Shown: positions 8,339 through 16,219 of the stretch, in pieces
Layout: each line of letters begins with the position of its first letter
How positions within the stretch are numbered: position 1 is the first letter of the stretch
NCBI GenBank assembly: GCA_022772585.1
Contig: JALEZN010000038.1
Location: forward strand, 1 to 43,062
DNA from: Clostridiales bacterium
GTDB taxonomy: Bacteria > Bacillota > Clostridia > Oscillospirales > Oscillospiraceae
Direction of reading: 5' to 3'
DNA length: 43,062 bases
Notes under the pieces: generated by a model
Database searches by the model: none
Seen by the model: only the letters and a program-made list of their open reading frames with translations
What the model was told of the DNA's origin: nothing
Position numbers and translations under genes: made by a program

Positions 8339-11300
8339 AAACGCATAAACGCAGTATCCGGCTGTTGTCCGCAGCCCTCGCCTTCCTGCTGATCTTGTCC
8401 CTGGTCCTGCCGTATGCCGCGCTGGCCGCGGAAAGTCCGGTCATTTCCATCCGAAGCGCGGAGGATCTGATCCGCCTCGCCCAAAACTGTACACTGGACA
8501 CCTGGTCACGGGGAAAGACCGTGACGCTGGAGGCGGACATTGACCTGAGTGGTACAGATCTTTCCCCCATTCCCACCTTCGGCGGCACCTTTGAGGGCAA
8601 CGGCCACACCATTTCCGGTCTGTCCCTGCAGTCGGGAGCCTCTTACCAGGGACTGTTCCGCTATATTCAGGAGGGCGCGGTGGTCCGTGACCTCCATGTG
8701 GCCGGCACTGTGTCCGCAGTGGGAGAGCAGACCTGCGTGGGCGGCATTGCAGGGAGCAACAAGGGGACGCTTCTGGACTGCTCCTTTCAGGGTACCGTGG
8801 AAGGCAAGCGCCAGGTGGGCGGGATCGCCGGCATCAATGAGGCCGCGGGCTCCATTTACCGCTGTACGGCAGAGGGCTCCGTCACCGGCGGCATCGCCGG
8901 GCATAACGCCGGCACCATCACCGGCTGTACCAACAAAAGCGCGGTCAATACCGTACACCAGGAAAAAGAACAGAGCCTGGAGGACGGTTTCAGCAGCCTG
9001 AACCGGGAGGAGGTCCTGGACACCACCACGGACACCGGCGGGATCGCGGGCTTTTCCAACGGCGTGGTGCGCAGCTGCCGGAACACAGGCACTATCGGCT
9101 ATCCCCATGTGGGCTACAATGTAGGCGGTGTGGCGGGCCGTTCTTCCGGATACCTGGAAAACTGTGTGAATACCGGGATCGTGAAGGGACGCAAGGACGT
9201 AGGGGGGATCGCCGGGCAGATCGCCCCCGATATCCGGCTCATTTTCAGCCCGGATACCATTGATGAACTGAAGGATGAGCTGGACCGCCTCAGCAGCATG
9301 GTGGATGACGCCCTCGACCACACGGAAGGCAGTAAGAACACCCTTTCAGACCGGCTGGACCGGCTCTCCGACTACACCCGGTCCGCCACAGACAGCGCCT
9401 CCGACCTGGCTGATATCATGAGCACCTGGGCCGACGGCAGCATCGACACTGTCAACGACGCCTCCAACACATTGGCGGATACCCTGGACCAGCTGGAGGG
9501 GATCACCTCCAACGCCGAAGATATCCTGGACACCATGGCTAACGGGATGGACGTGCTGGAGGACAGCCTGGACCAGATGTCCGCAGCCATGGGGCGCGGA
9601 GCGGACGGGCTGGACACCCTGTCCGAGGCCACAGACCGCTTTCGCAGCGGACTCAGGCAGGCCCGCAGCGCTTTTGAAGACATCCGGCAGGCCGCCAGGG
9701 ACCTGTCCAACGCCCTAGTCGTGGAGGATCAGGAAGCGGCCGAGCGGGCCCTGCAGATACTCAGAGGAGGGGCACAGGACCTCTCTGCCGCCCTGGATGA
9801 CTGCAGTGAGGCCGTGGAGGAATTATGCCGCCTTCTGGAGGAGGGGGAATGGGACCCCAGTGAGCTCCCCGGCTATCTGACCGCCTGCCTCTACCTGCTC
9901 AGGGACAGTTTTGACGCCGCCGCCGCCACGGCATCCACGCTGGTCGAGAGTATCGCCGCCGCGCTGGACAGCGTCAGCCTGGACTGGGGCGCGGTACAGC
10001 AGAGCATCCGGCGTACCGTCCAGGCACTGGGGGAGTTTTCCAGCTTCTGCGACACCATGGACAGCTCCATGGAGAAACTGCGGGACGCTCTCTCCCAGTT
10101 TGCAGACATGTCCGTCGGCATGGAGGACGCCATGTCCACGCTGTCCGACGCCATGTCCACGCTGTCCGACGCCATGGACCTCTTTGAGGAGGGTACCCGG
10201 GAGCTGGGCGACACCGCCGACGAGATCCACAGCCTGTTTGACGACCTCTCCAGCCGTGATCCGGTGGAGTTTGACAAGCTGGGGGATGATTTTCACCAGG
10301 CAGAGGACGGTCTCCACAGCGCGGTGACCGGCATCAGCGACCAGATGGACCTGCTGCGGGATGAGATGGATGCCTCCGGCGATACCCTCTCCGGCGACAT
10401 CCGTGACCTGGGAGATCAGTTCCAGCTCATCGCCGATCTGCTTCTGGACGCCTTCTCTGACGCCAGAGACACTGACTCCGGTGAACTGTGGAGCGACGTC
10501 TCTGCGGAGCGTATCAGCAGCACCACACTGGGAAAGGCCCGGGGCTGCGCCAATCTGGGCGCTGTGGAGGGTGACTTGAATGTGGGCGGCATTGCCGGCG
10601 CCATGGCTGTCGAGCATGATTTTGACCCGGAGGACGATATCACCGAGGTGGGTGAGAAATCCTTCGACTTCCGCTATGAGACCCGGGCTATCCTGCAGGA
10701 GTGCGTCAACCACGGCCCGGTCACCGCCAAAAAGGATGCGGCAGGCGGCGCAGTGGGCCGCATGGACTTGGGCTATGTGCTGGGCTGCGAAAACTACGGC
10801 TTTATTCAAAGCACCGATGGGGATTATGTGGGCGGCATCGCCGGTACCTCCAGATCCATCATCCGGAGCTGCTGGTCCAAGTCCACCCTGTCGGGCGGCA
10901 GCTACGTAGGCGGCATCGCAGGCTATGGCTGTGAGATCTGCCAATGCGTCAGTCTGACATCAGTGGAGGACTCCGAGGGCTATACCGGCTCTGTGGCCGG
11001 CGAATGGGACCGGGAGAACGGCGCTATTTCCGCAAACCGGTTTGTGGAAGGTCCCCTGGCCGGCGTGGACGGCATCAGCTATGCCGGTCAGGCCGAGCCG
11101 GTGGCCTATGCGGACCTGATCCAGGAAGAAAACGTTCCCTCCCCTTTCCACAGTTTTACCCTGACCTACATGGTGGAAGACGAGATCATGGAGACCGTCC
11201 ATTTCTCCTACGGCGATGCGCTCTCTACCCGTGAAGCCCCGGAAGTTCCCGATAAAGAGGGATATTACGGTGTCTGGGAGGATATCGGAGAGACGCATGT

Positions 11301-11796
11301 CACCATCGACCATGTGATCAATGCGGTCTATACGCCCTGTCTGACCACGCTGGCCAGTGACGCCATGCGCGACAGCGCACATGCGGTCCTGCTGGTGGAA
11401 GGTGTGTTTGACGGCCGCGCGGCTCTGCGGGCAGAACCTGTCGCTCAAACAGAAGAGTTGGAGCAGTGGTCCGTCACACTGACGGGAACAAATGACGCGC
11501 AGACGCATACCGTCCGCTTCACGCCTCCGGCGCAGTGGCGGAAGTTCTCCCTCTCTCTGCGGACGGAAGAGGGCAGCACACCGCTTCAGTGGGATCAGGA
11601 CGGGAGCTGCTGCGTATTCACAGCCGCCGGGACCAGCTTTACCCTTGAGGCGTCGCGGCAGAGGATCTCCTCCCCCTTCCTGTGGCCTGTCCTGGCCATC
11701 GGAAGCTGTGCCGCAGCCATGGCTATGGTCTGCTTTTTCGTGATTCGGAAGCGGAGATTGAAAAAAACACACCGGGCCGCTGCAGCGCATAAATAA
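8335..11796 (+). CDS. Secreted membrane-anchored GLUG/coiled-coil protein
   Basis: A 1,153-aa protein. A signal peptide (K-R-S-I-R then L-L-S-A-A-L-A-F-L-L-I-L, cleavage near A-L-A-A-E) is followed by GLUG-type repeats (N-G-H-T-I-S-G-L, V-G-G-I-A-G, G-G-I-A-G-x-N) at about residues 50-300. A long helical coiled-coil of D-x-L-x-x-L/M-S-D-A-M heptads spans about 310-720. More GLUG repeats occupy about 745-890. The C-terminus has an InlB/flagellar-hook-like region, one transmembrane helix (P-F-L-W-P-V-L-A-I-G) and a basic tail. The coiled-coil is inserted inside the GLUG solenoid. It is translationally coupled to the MMPL exporter and is likely its extracytoplasmic partner. A 22-bp hairpin follows the gene. 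Confidence 0.85.
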   Translation: MKTHKRSIRLLSAALAFLLILSLVLPYAALAAESPVISIRSAEDLIRLAQNCTLDTWSRGKTVTLEADIDLSGTDLSPIPTFGGTFEGNGHTISGLSLQSGASYQGLFRYIQEGAVVRDLHVAGTVSAVGEQTCVGGIAGSNKGTLLDCSFQGTVEGKRQVGGIAGINEAAGSIYRCTAEGSVTGGIAGHNAGTITGCTNKSAVNTVHQEKEQSLEDGFSSLNREEVLDTTTDTGGIAGFSNGVVRSCRNTGTIGYPHVGYNVGGVAGRSSGYLENCVNTGIVKGRKDVGGIAGQIAPDIRLIFSPDTIDELKDELDRLSSMVDDALDHTEGSKNTLSDRLDRLSDYTRSATDSASDLADIMSTWADGSIDTVNDASNTLADTLDQLEGITSNAEDILDTMANGMDVLEDSLDQMSAAMGRGADGLDTLSEATDRFRSGLRQARSAFEDIRQAARDLSNALVVEDQEAAERALQILRGGAQDLSAALDDCSEAVEELCRLLEEGEWDPSELPGYLTACLYLLRDSFDAAAATASTLVESIAAALDSVSLDWGAVQQSIRRTVQALGEFSSFCDTMDSSMEKLRDALSQFADMSVGMEDAMSTLSDAMSTLSDAMDLFEEGTRELGDTADEIHSLFDDLSSRDPVEFDKLGDDFHQAEDGLHSAVTGISDQMDLLRDEMDASGDTLSGDIRDLGDQFQLIADLLLDAFSDARDTDSGELWSDVSAERISSTTLGKARGCANLGAVEGDLNVGGIAGAMAVEHDFDPEDDITEVGEKSFDFRYETRAILQECVNHGPVTAKKDAAGGAVGRMDLGYVLGCENYGFIQSTDGDYVGGIAGTSRSIIRSCWSKSTLSGGSYVGGIAGYGCEICQCVSLTSVEDSEGYTGSVAGEWDRENGAISANRFVEGPLAGVDGISYAGQAEPVAYADLIQEENVPSPFHSFTLTYMVEDEIMETVHFSYGDALSTREAPEVPDKEGYYGVWEDIGETHVTIDHVINAVYTPCLTTLASDAMRDSAHAVLLVEGVFDGRAALRAEPVAQTEELEQWSVTLTGTNDAQTHTVRFTPPAQWRKFSLSLRTEEGSTPLQWDQDGSCCVFTAAGTSFTLEASRQRISSPFLWPVLAIGSCAAAMAMVCFFVIRKRRLKKTHRAAAAHK
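10126..10176 (+). repeat. 21-bp tandem repeat within the coiled-coil
   Basis: GACGCCATGTCCACGCTGTCC occurs exactly twice (10126-10146 and 10147-10167), then a third partial copy of 9 bp. It encodes one heptad (D-A-M-S-T-L-S) per unit, so it is a recent heptad duplication and a likely slippage site that would change coil length without shifting frame. Confidence 0.9.
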
Positions 11797-11830
11797 GAGA
11801 AAACGTATATACGCGTACTGAAAACCATAC

Positions 11831-11878
11831 GAAAGCACATGGAGCCGGGCCCATCGGGGCCCGGCTCCATGTGCTTTC
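11831..11878 (+). terminator. 22-bp perfect hairpin after the GLUG gene
   Basis: GAAAGCACATGGAGCCGGGCCC, loop ATCG, then its exact reverse complement, 34 bp after the stop. There is no T-run, so it may be a terminator of atypical form or an mRNA 3'-end stabiliser. It separates the exporter operon from the retron. Confidence 0.65.
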
Positions 11879-11965
11879 CGGCCCAGGCGGCCGCTCACAG
11901 AACGATCCGCAGCGGCAGCACATCATAACGCGGCCAAGGAACCTCTGATCGTCAGCGTCTCCCCC

Positions 11966-11994
11966 TTGCTCTTTCCAGCCCTGCGTGGTATCAT
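11966..11994 (+). promoter_or_regulatory. Candidate promoter of the retron
   Basis: TTGCTC, 17-bp spacer, TATCAT. The predicted start site (about 12001) is immediately before the a1 repeat at 12003, exactly where an msr-msd transcript should begin. Confidence 0.6.
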
Positions 11995-12002
11995 CCAGAT
12001 AA

Positions 12003-12173
12003 GGAACGATAGCTTTTGCCCAACGTCTGTTGGCGCCGGCGGCGAGTCGCCGCCGGAACGCGTTTTCCCGCCGTATTCGCTGCGCTCAGCAGAAGCTGCT
12101 TGCAGTATTCCAGCACACTGCGTGTGCTTTTCAAATACTGCGGCGCACTTCCGCATACACATGGTATCGTTCC
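12003..12173 (+). ncRNA. Candidate retron msr-msd RNA
   Basis: The inverted repeats a1 (GGAACGATA, 12003-12011) and a2 (TATCGTTCC, 12165-12173) are exact complements enclosing the element. The nucleotides after a1 read A-G-C, with G12012 as candidate 2'-5' branch residue, as in known retrons. The msr part shows two hairpins: CCAAC-GTCT-GTTGG (12020-12033) and a 9-bp CCGGCGGCG-AGT-CGCCGCCGG (12036-12056). The msd part holds a 5-bp hairpin (12088-12100) and a nested stem: GCAGTATT/AATACTGC (12102-12109 with 12134-12141) around AGCACAC-TGC-GTGTGCT (12112-12128). An alternative outer stem pairs 12068-12077 with 12134-12143. The reverse transcriptase starts 26 bp after a2. Exact msr/msd boundary not determined. 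Confidence 0.75.
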
Positions 12174-12199
12174 GCAGCAGGAAGGGAGGAGAGCAGAAT

Positions 12200-13147
12200 A
12201 TGATCGTATACCGGGAGCTCTCCTCCCTGGAAAAAGACCTGGGCGTCCCTGCCAGGACGCTTTATGCCGTCAGCAACCGGCTCAGCCGCCACTACCGCAC
12301 CGTGTCCATCCTCAAGAGCGGCGGCAGGGAACGGCACCTGTCCGTTCCCGACCCGGTGCTCCGGCAGATCCAGCGCCGTATTGCTCAGCAGCTGCTGGCC
12401 TACATGCCGGTGTCAGGCCACGCCACGGCCTACCGCCCCGGTGGCTCCGCCCTGCGCAACGCCCGGCCCCACGCCGGCGCGCCCATGCTGCTCCGGCTGG
12501 ACATCCGGGATTTCTTCAGCAGTGTCCTCTATTCCACGGTGAAGGAGCGGGCCTTTCCGTCCTCCATTTACGCGGAACCCCTCCGGGTCCTGCTGTCCAT
12601 GCTCTGCTATTATCAGGACGGCCTTCCCCAGGGGGCACCCACCTCCCCCGCCATCGCCAACATCATCCTGTACGATTTTGACCGCGCCGTGGGCCGCTGG
12701 TGCGGGGAGCACGGCGTCGTCTACACCCGCTACTGCGACGATATGGCCTTCTCCGGCCGCTTTGACCCGGACCAGGTCATCCGTATGGTCCGGGACCGGC
12801 TGCGGGAGCTGGGCCTGTTCCTCAACGACGGCAAGACCAGGCTCATGTATCCCGGCCAGCGGCAGACCGTCACCGGCGTCGTGGTCAACCGGACCCCCGC
12901 CGTCCCTGTGGAATACCGGCGGGCCCTCCGCCAGGAGCTGTACTTCTGCCGCCGGTTCGGCGTGGAGGAACACCTCCGCCGCCGGGGCGTCTCCGACCCG
13001 CCGCAGGTCTATCTGCTCCGGCTTCTGGGCCGGGTGAACTACGTGCTGCAGATCACGCCGGACCGCCGGGAGATGCTGGAATACCAGGATTGGCTGCGCT
13101 TGGCCCTGACAGAGAAAAAGAACGGCAATTTTTGTGAAAAAGAATAA
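12200..13147 (+). CDS. Retron reverse transcriptase
   Basis: A 315-aa RT starting at ATG 12200 behind GGGAGGAGAGCAGAAT; longer upstream frames run through the msr-msd RNA. RT blocks in order: L-D-I-R-D-F-F-S-S (about 100-108), G-L-P-Q-G-A-P-T-S-P (141-150), catalytic Y-C-D-D (178-181), L-N-D-G-K-T-R-L (208-215). Two retron hallmarks are present: the region-X motif N-A-R-P-H (NAxxH, 87-91) and the region-Y V-T-G (224-226). The active site is YCDD, whereas most retron RTs carry YADD. It would reverse transcribe the adjacent msd into msDNA. No effector is fused or adjacent: the upstream neighbour is a surface protein and the downstream one a riboswitch-controlled purine operon on its own promoter. 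Known retrons are mostly anti-phage systems, so this is an apparently effector-less one. Confidence 0.92.
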   Translation: MIVYRELSSLEKDLGVPARTLYAVSNRLSRHYRTVSILKSGGRERHLSVPDPVLRQIQRRIAQQLLAYMPVSGHATAYRPGGSALRNARPHAGAPMLLRLDIRDFFSSVLYSTVKERAFPSSIYAEPLRVLLSMLCYYQDGLPQGAPTSPAIANIILYDFDRAVGRWCGEHGVVYTRYCDDMAFSGRFDPDQVIRMVRDRLRELGLFLNDGKTRLMYPGQRQTVTGVVVNRTPAVPVEYRRALRQELYFCRRFGVEEHLRRRGVSDPPQVYLLRLLGRVNYVLQITPDRREMLEYQDWLRLALTEKKNGNFCEKE

Positions 13148-13159
13148 TAAAAAAGCAGA

Positions 13160-13188
13160 TTGACAAAAAGTTTTTTAGGTATTATACT
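13160..13188 (+). promoter_or_regulatory. Near-consensus sigma-A promoter of the purine operon
   Basis: TTGACA (13160-13165), 17-bp spacer, TATACT (13183-13188), expected start about 13195. The leader up to the first ATG at 13469 is then about 275 nt and contains the riboswitch. Confidence 0.85.
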
Positions 13189-13235
13189 AGAATCAGAAAG
13201 AGGAAGCTTTCACTTTCACAAGTACATATGAGTCA

Positions 13236-13305
13236 GAGCTTATATAAGCCCATAATAGGGTTGGGCGTCTCTACCGGCTACCGGAAATAGCCGCGCTATA
13301 AGTTC
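13236..13305 (+). promoter_or_regulatory. Guanine-class purine riboswitch aptamer, J3/1 variant
   Basis: P1 pairs GAGCTTATA (13236-13244) with TATAAGTTC (13297-13305). J1/2 is UAA. P2 is GCCCA/TGGGC with L2 AATAGGG, which keeps the A-U-A and G-G needed for the loop-loop contact. J2/3 is GUCUCUACC. P3 is CGGCTA/TAGCCG with L3 CCGGAAA, which keeps the C-C partner. The nucleotide just before the P1 3' strand is C (13296), the guanine-specifying position (U in adenine switches). J3/1 reads C-G-C (13294-13296), one nucleotide longer than the usual A-C, so the normally conserved A73 is missing. Ligand could be guanine, or a relative such as xanthine or hypoxanthine. Confidence 0.85.
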
Positions 13306-13358
13306 CCGGGACGGAGCTTGGGAATTTATTGCGCGGCTGGGACGGTAGCTTTTTCTTT
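13276..13358 (+). terminator. Riboswitch expression-platform terminator
   Basis: The stem reuses the aptamer. GGCTACCG (13276-13283, P3 5' strand and L3) pairs with CGGTAGCT (13343-13350). Inside it, 13289-13307 (P3 3' strand, J3/1, P1 3' strand) pairs with 13320-13338 over 19 positions with one mismatch and one G-U. TTTTCTTT follows. The terminator and the ligand-bound aptamer cannot coexist, so the switch should be ON with ligand. Confidence 0.75.
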
Positions 13359-13468
13359 GCCGCCGGAGGAGCCCCGCTCTCCCCCGGGTCCCGCAGGAGC
13401 CAGCGGCCGGCCGTGGCGGGCGGGAACCCCTCATGCCCGGAGACCGGCCCCACGGAAAGGAGAATGCT

Positions 13469-14749
13469 ATGAAATCTGACTCGTTTATCCTGAAAGGGGA
13501 TATCTGTTACAGCAGCAGTCCCCAGTCCCTGCAGACGGTCCCCGGCGGCTATCTGCTCTGTCTGGAGGGGCGGTGCGCCGGTGTTTCAGAGGAACTTCCC
13601 CAGGGCTATGACCGCCTCCCCCTGCTGGACTGCACCGGAAAGCTGGTAACGCCGGGACTCACCGACCTCCATGTTCACGCCCCTCAGTACACCTTCCGGG
13701 GCCTGGGCATGGACATGGAGCTGCTGGACTGGCTGAATACCCACACCTTCCCGGAGGAGGCCAAATACCGGGACCTGGAGTATGCCCGCGCCGCCTATAC
13801 CCGGTTCGTGGAGGACGTGCGGCGGGGTCCCAACACCCGGCTGTGCGTCTTTGCCACCCTCCACACCCCGGCCACGCTGCTGCTCATGGAGCTGCTGGAG
13901 GAGGCCGGCCTTTCCGCCATGGTTGGCCGGGTGAACATGGACCGCAACAGCTCTCCCGGCCTGCAGGAGGAGAGCGCTGAAGCCGCTGTCCGGGACACCC
14001 GGGCGTGGCTGGCAGCGGCGGAAGGCCGTTTCCGCCGGGTGACCCCCATCCTCACCCCCCGGTTCATCCCCTCCTGCAGCGACGCTTTGATGAAAGAGCT
14101 GGGCCGCCTCCAGCAGGAGACCGGCCTCCCCGTCCAGTCCCACCTGTCTGAGAACCCCAGCGAGGTGGCCTGGGTGCGGGAGCTGTGCCCCTCCGCCGCA
14201 GGCTACGGCGACGCCTATGCCTCCCTCGGCCTCTTCGGCGGGGAGGGCTGCCCTACCATCATGGCCCACTGCGTTTACTGCGACGACGCTGAGATCGCCC
14301 TCATGCGGGAGCGGCAGGTATACGTGGCCCACTGCCCGGCCTCCAACACCAACCTGTCCTCCGGCGTGGCCCCGGTGCGGCGCTACCTGGAGGAGGGCAT
14401 CCCCGTGGGCCTGGGCAGCGATGTGGCAGGCGGCACCCACTGCTCCATCTTCCGGGCCATGGCCGATGCCATCCAGGTCTCCAAGCTGCGCTGGCGGCTC
14501 CTTGACCCCTCCCTGGCGCCCCTGACCGCCGCCGAGGCCTTCTGGCTGGGCACGGCGGGCGGCGGCTCCTTCTTCGGCAAGGCCGGCTCCTTCGCGCCGG
14601 GCTACCGGTGCGACGTACTGGTCATCGATGACAGCCGCTATGATCCCGCCGGCGCCCTTCCCCTCCAGCAGCGTCTGGAGCGTACCATTTACCTGTCCGA
14701 GGACAGGGACATCCTCCACAAATTCGTGGACGGTGTCCAGCTCTTCTAG
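13469..14749 (+). CDS. guaD: Guanine deaminase
   Basis: A 426-aa amidohydrolase with ATG at 13469 behind AAAGGAG. It converts guanine to xanthine plus ammonia in the cytosol. Diagnostic for the guanine deaminase branch are L-T-D-L-H-V-H-A-P-Q-Y-T-F-R-G-L-G-M-D (HxH zinc ligands near residue 68), L-D-W-L-N-T-H-T-F-P-E-E, S-H-L-S-E-N, M-A-H-C-V-Y (His ligand), H-C-P-A-S-N and G-L-G-S-D-V-A-G-G (Asp ligand). First gene after the purine riboswitch, followed 81 bp later by the permease. Control by a guanine-type ON switch fits the substrate exactly. Confidence 0.95.
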   Translation: MKSDSFILKGDICYSSSPQSLQTVPGGYLLCLEGRCAGVSEELPQGYDRLPLLDCTGKLVTPGLTDLHVHAPQYTFRGLGMDMELLDWLNTHTFPEEAKYRDLEYARAAYTRFVEDVRRGPNTRLCVFATLHTPATLLLMELLEEAGLSAMVGRVNMDRNSSPGLQEESAEAAVRDTRAWLAAAEGRFRRVTPILTPRFIPSCSDALMKELGRLQQETGLPVQSHLSENPSEVAWVRELCPSAAGYGDAYASLGLFGGEGCPTIMAHCVYCDDAEIALMRERQVYVAHCPASNTNLSSGVAPVRRYLEEGIPVGLGSDVAGGTHCSIFRAMADAIQVSKLRWRLLDPSLAPLTAAEAFWLGTAGGGSFFGKAGSFAPGYRCDVLVIDDSRYDPAGALPLQQRLERTIYLSEDRDILHKFVDGVQLF

Positions 14750-14830
14750 TTCATATCAGCAGCATCCCAGCCACCGCACTCATCCCTGCCGCTTCTGTTA
14801 TTCAATGATTGGAGAAAGAGAGGTATTATC

Positions 14831-16210
14831 ATGAGTCGCAACCTGGATCAACTGTTTCACCTGACCGAACGGGGAACCGATGTCAAGACCGAGGTCATCG
14901 CCGGCATCACCACCTTTATGACCATGGCTTACATCCTGGCCGTCAATCCCAACATCCTCAGCGCCTCCGGCATGGACCGGGGCGCCATCTTCACCGCCAC
15001 CTGTCTGGCCTCCCTCATCGCCACGGTGCTGATGGCCCTGCTGTCCAACTACCCCTTCGTTCTCTCCGCAGGCATGGGCCTGAACGCCTACTTTGCCTTT
15101 ACCGTGGTGGGCCAGATGGGCTATTCCTGGCAGATGGCCCTGGCCGCCGTCTTTGTGGAGGGCGTGATCTTTATCCTGCTCTCCCTGACCAATGTCCGCG
15201 AGGCCATCTTCAACGCCATCCCCACCCCGCTCAAGCACGCAGTCTCTGCCGGTATCGGACTCTTCATTGCCTTCATCGGCATGCAGAACTCCCATCTGGT
15301 AGTGAATAACGACTCCACCCTGATCTCCGTGTTCTCCATGAAGGGCTCCCTGGCGGCCGGCACGTTCCGGACCGAGGGCATTACCGTCATTCTGACCCTG
15401 ATCGGCGTGCTCATCACCGCGCTGCTCATCGTGAAGAAGGTCAAGGGCAACATCCTCATCGGTATTCTGGCCACCTGGCTTCTGGGCATCCTCTGCCAGC
15501 TCACGGGCCTCTATGTGCCGGACAACACGGCTTTCTTCAGCCTGCTGCCCGACTTCTCCGCCGGCATCCACGTGCCCAGCATCGCCCCCACCCTGATGCA
15601 GATGGACTTCTCCCGTGTATTCTCTCCCGAGTTCCTGGTGGTCATTTTCGCCTTCCTGTTTGTGGACCTCTTCGATACTCTGGGCACCCTCATCGGCGTG
15701 GCCTCCAAGGCCGATATGCTGGATAAGGACGGCAAGCTGCCCCGGATCCGCGGCGCCCTGCTGGCCGACGCGGTGGGCACCACCGCCGGCGCCGCCCTGG
15801 GTACCTCCACCATCACCACCTTCGTGGAGAGCGCCTCCGGCGTGGCCGAGGGCGGCCGCACCGGCCTGACCGGCCTGGTATCCGCTGCACTCTTTGGCCT
15901 GGCCCTGTTCTTCTCCCCCATCTTCCTGGCCATTCCCTCCTTCGCCACCGCTCCCGCCCTCATCGTGGTGGGCTTCCTGATGGTCAGCTCCATCCTGAAG
16001 GTGGACTTCAACGACCCCGCCCAGGCTATCCCCGCTTTTATCTGCATGATCTGCATGCCCTTCATGTACTCTATCTCCGAGGGCATTGCCATGGGCGTCA
16101 TCTCCTACGTGATCATCAACATGTTCTCCGGCGCCGAGAAGCGCCGCACCATCAGCCCGCTGATGTACGTGCTGGCCATCCTCTTTGTTGCCAAGTACTT
16201 TGTTCTCTGA
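14831..16210 (+). CDS. NCS2 family purine permease (AzgA/PbuG-like)
   Basis: A 459-aa integral membrane protein with about 12-14 hydrophobic helices; ATG at 14831. The opening T-D-V-K-T-E-V-I-A-G-I-T-T-F-M-T-M-A-Y-I is typical of AzgA/PbuG-type proton symporters for adenine, guanine and hypoxanthine. G-M-G-L-N-A-Y-F-A-F, F-V-D-L-F-D-T-L-G-T-L and F-V-E-S-A-S-G-V-A-E-G-G-R-T-G-L-T are the conserved transmembrane substrate-site motifs. It supplies purine bases to the deaminases and dehydrogenase around it. Exact base specificity cannot be read from sequence. Confidence 0.9.
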   Translation: MSRNLDQLFHLTERGTDVKTEVIAGITTFMTMAYILAVNPNILSASGMDRGAIFTATCLASLIATVLMALLSNYPFVLSAGMGLNAYFAFTVVGQMGYSWQMALAAVFVEGVIFILLSLTNVREAIFNAIPTPLKHAVSAGIGLFIAFIGMQNSHLVVNNDSTLISVFSMKGSLAAGTFRTEGITVILTLIGVLITALLIVKKVKGNILIGILATWLLGILCQLTGLYVPDNTAFFSLLPDFSAGIHVPSIAPTLMQMDFSRVFSPEFLVVIFAFLFVDLFDTLGTLIGVASKADMLDKDGKLPRIRGALLADAVGTTAGAALGTSTITTFVESASGVAEGGRTGLTGLVSAALFGLALFFSPIFLAIPSFATAPALIVVGFLMVSSILKVDFNDPAQAIPAFICMICMPFMYSISEGIAMGVISYVIINMFSGAEKRRTISPLMYVLAILFVAKYFVL

Positions 16211-16219
16211 TACCGATGG

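Noticed and set aside
12003-12173. Diversity-generating retroelement or group II intron as the source of the RT
   Set aside because: There is no template/variable repeat pair, no Avd gene, no intron domain V or maturase region, and the RT has the retron motifs NAxxH and VTG.
11966-12199. Upstream extension of the reverse transcriptase reading frame
   Set aside because: The frame is open, but it runs through the structured msr-msd RNA; the ATG at 12200 has the ribosome site and matches normal retron RT length.
13236-13305. Adenine riboswitch or unrelated xanthine (NMT1-type) riboswitch
   Set aside because: The three-way junction and loop-loop motifs match the purine aptamer, and the pairing position is C, not U.
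13433-13468. Earlier start for guanine deaminase
   Set aside because: The codons lack a ribosome site; AAAGGAG is placed for ATG 13469, and family proteins begin near there.
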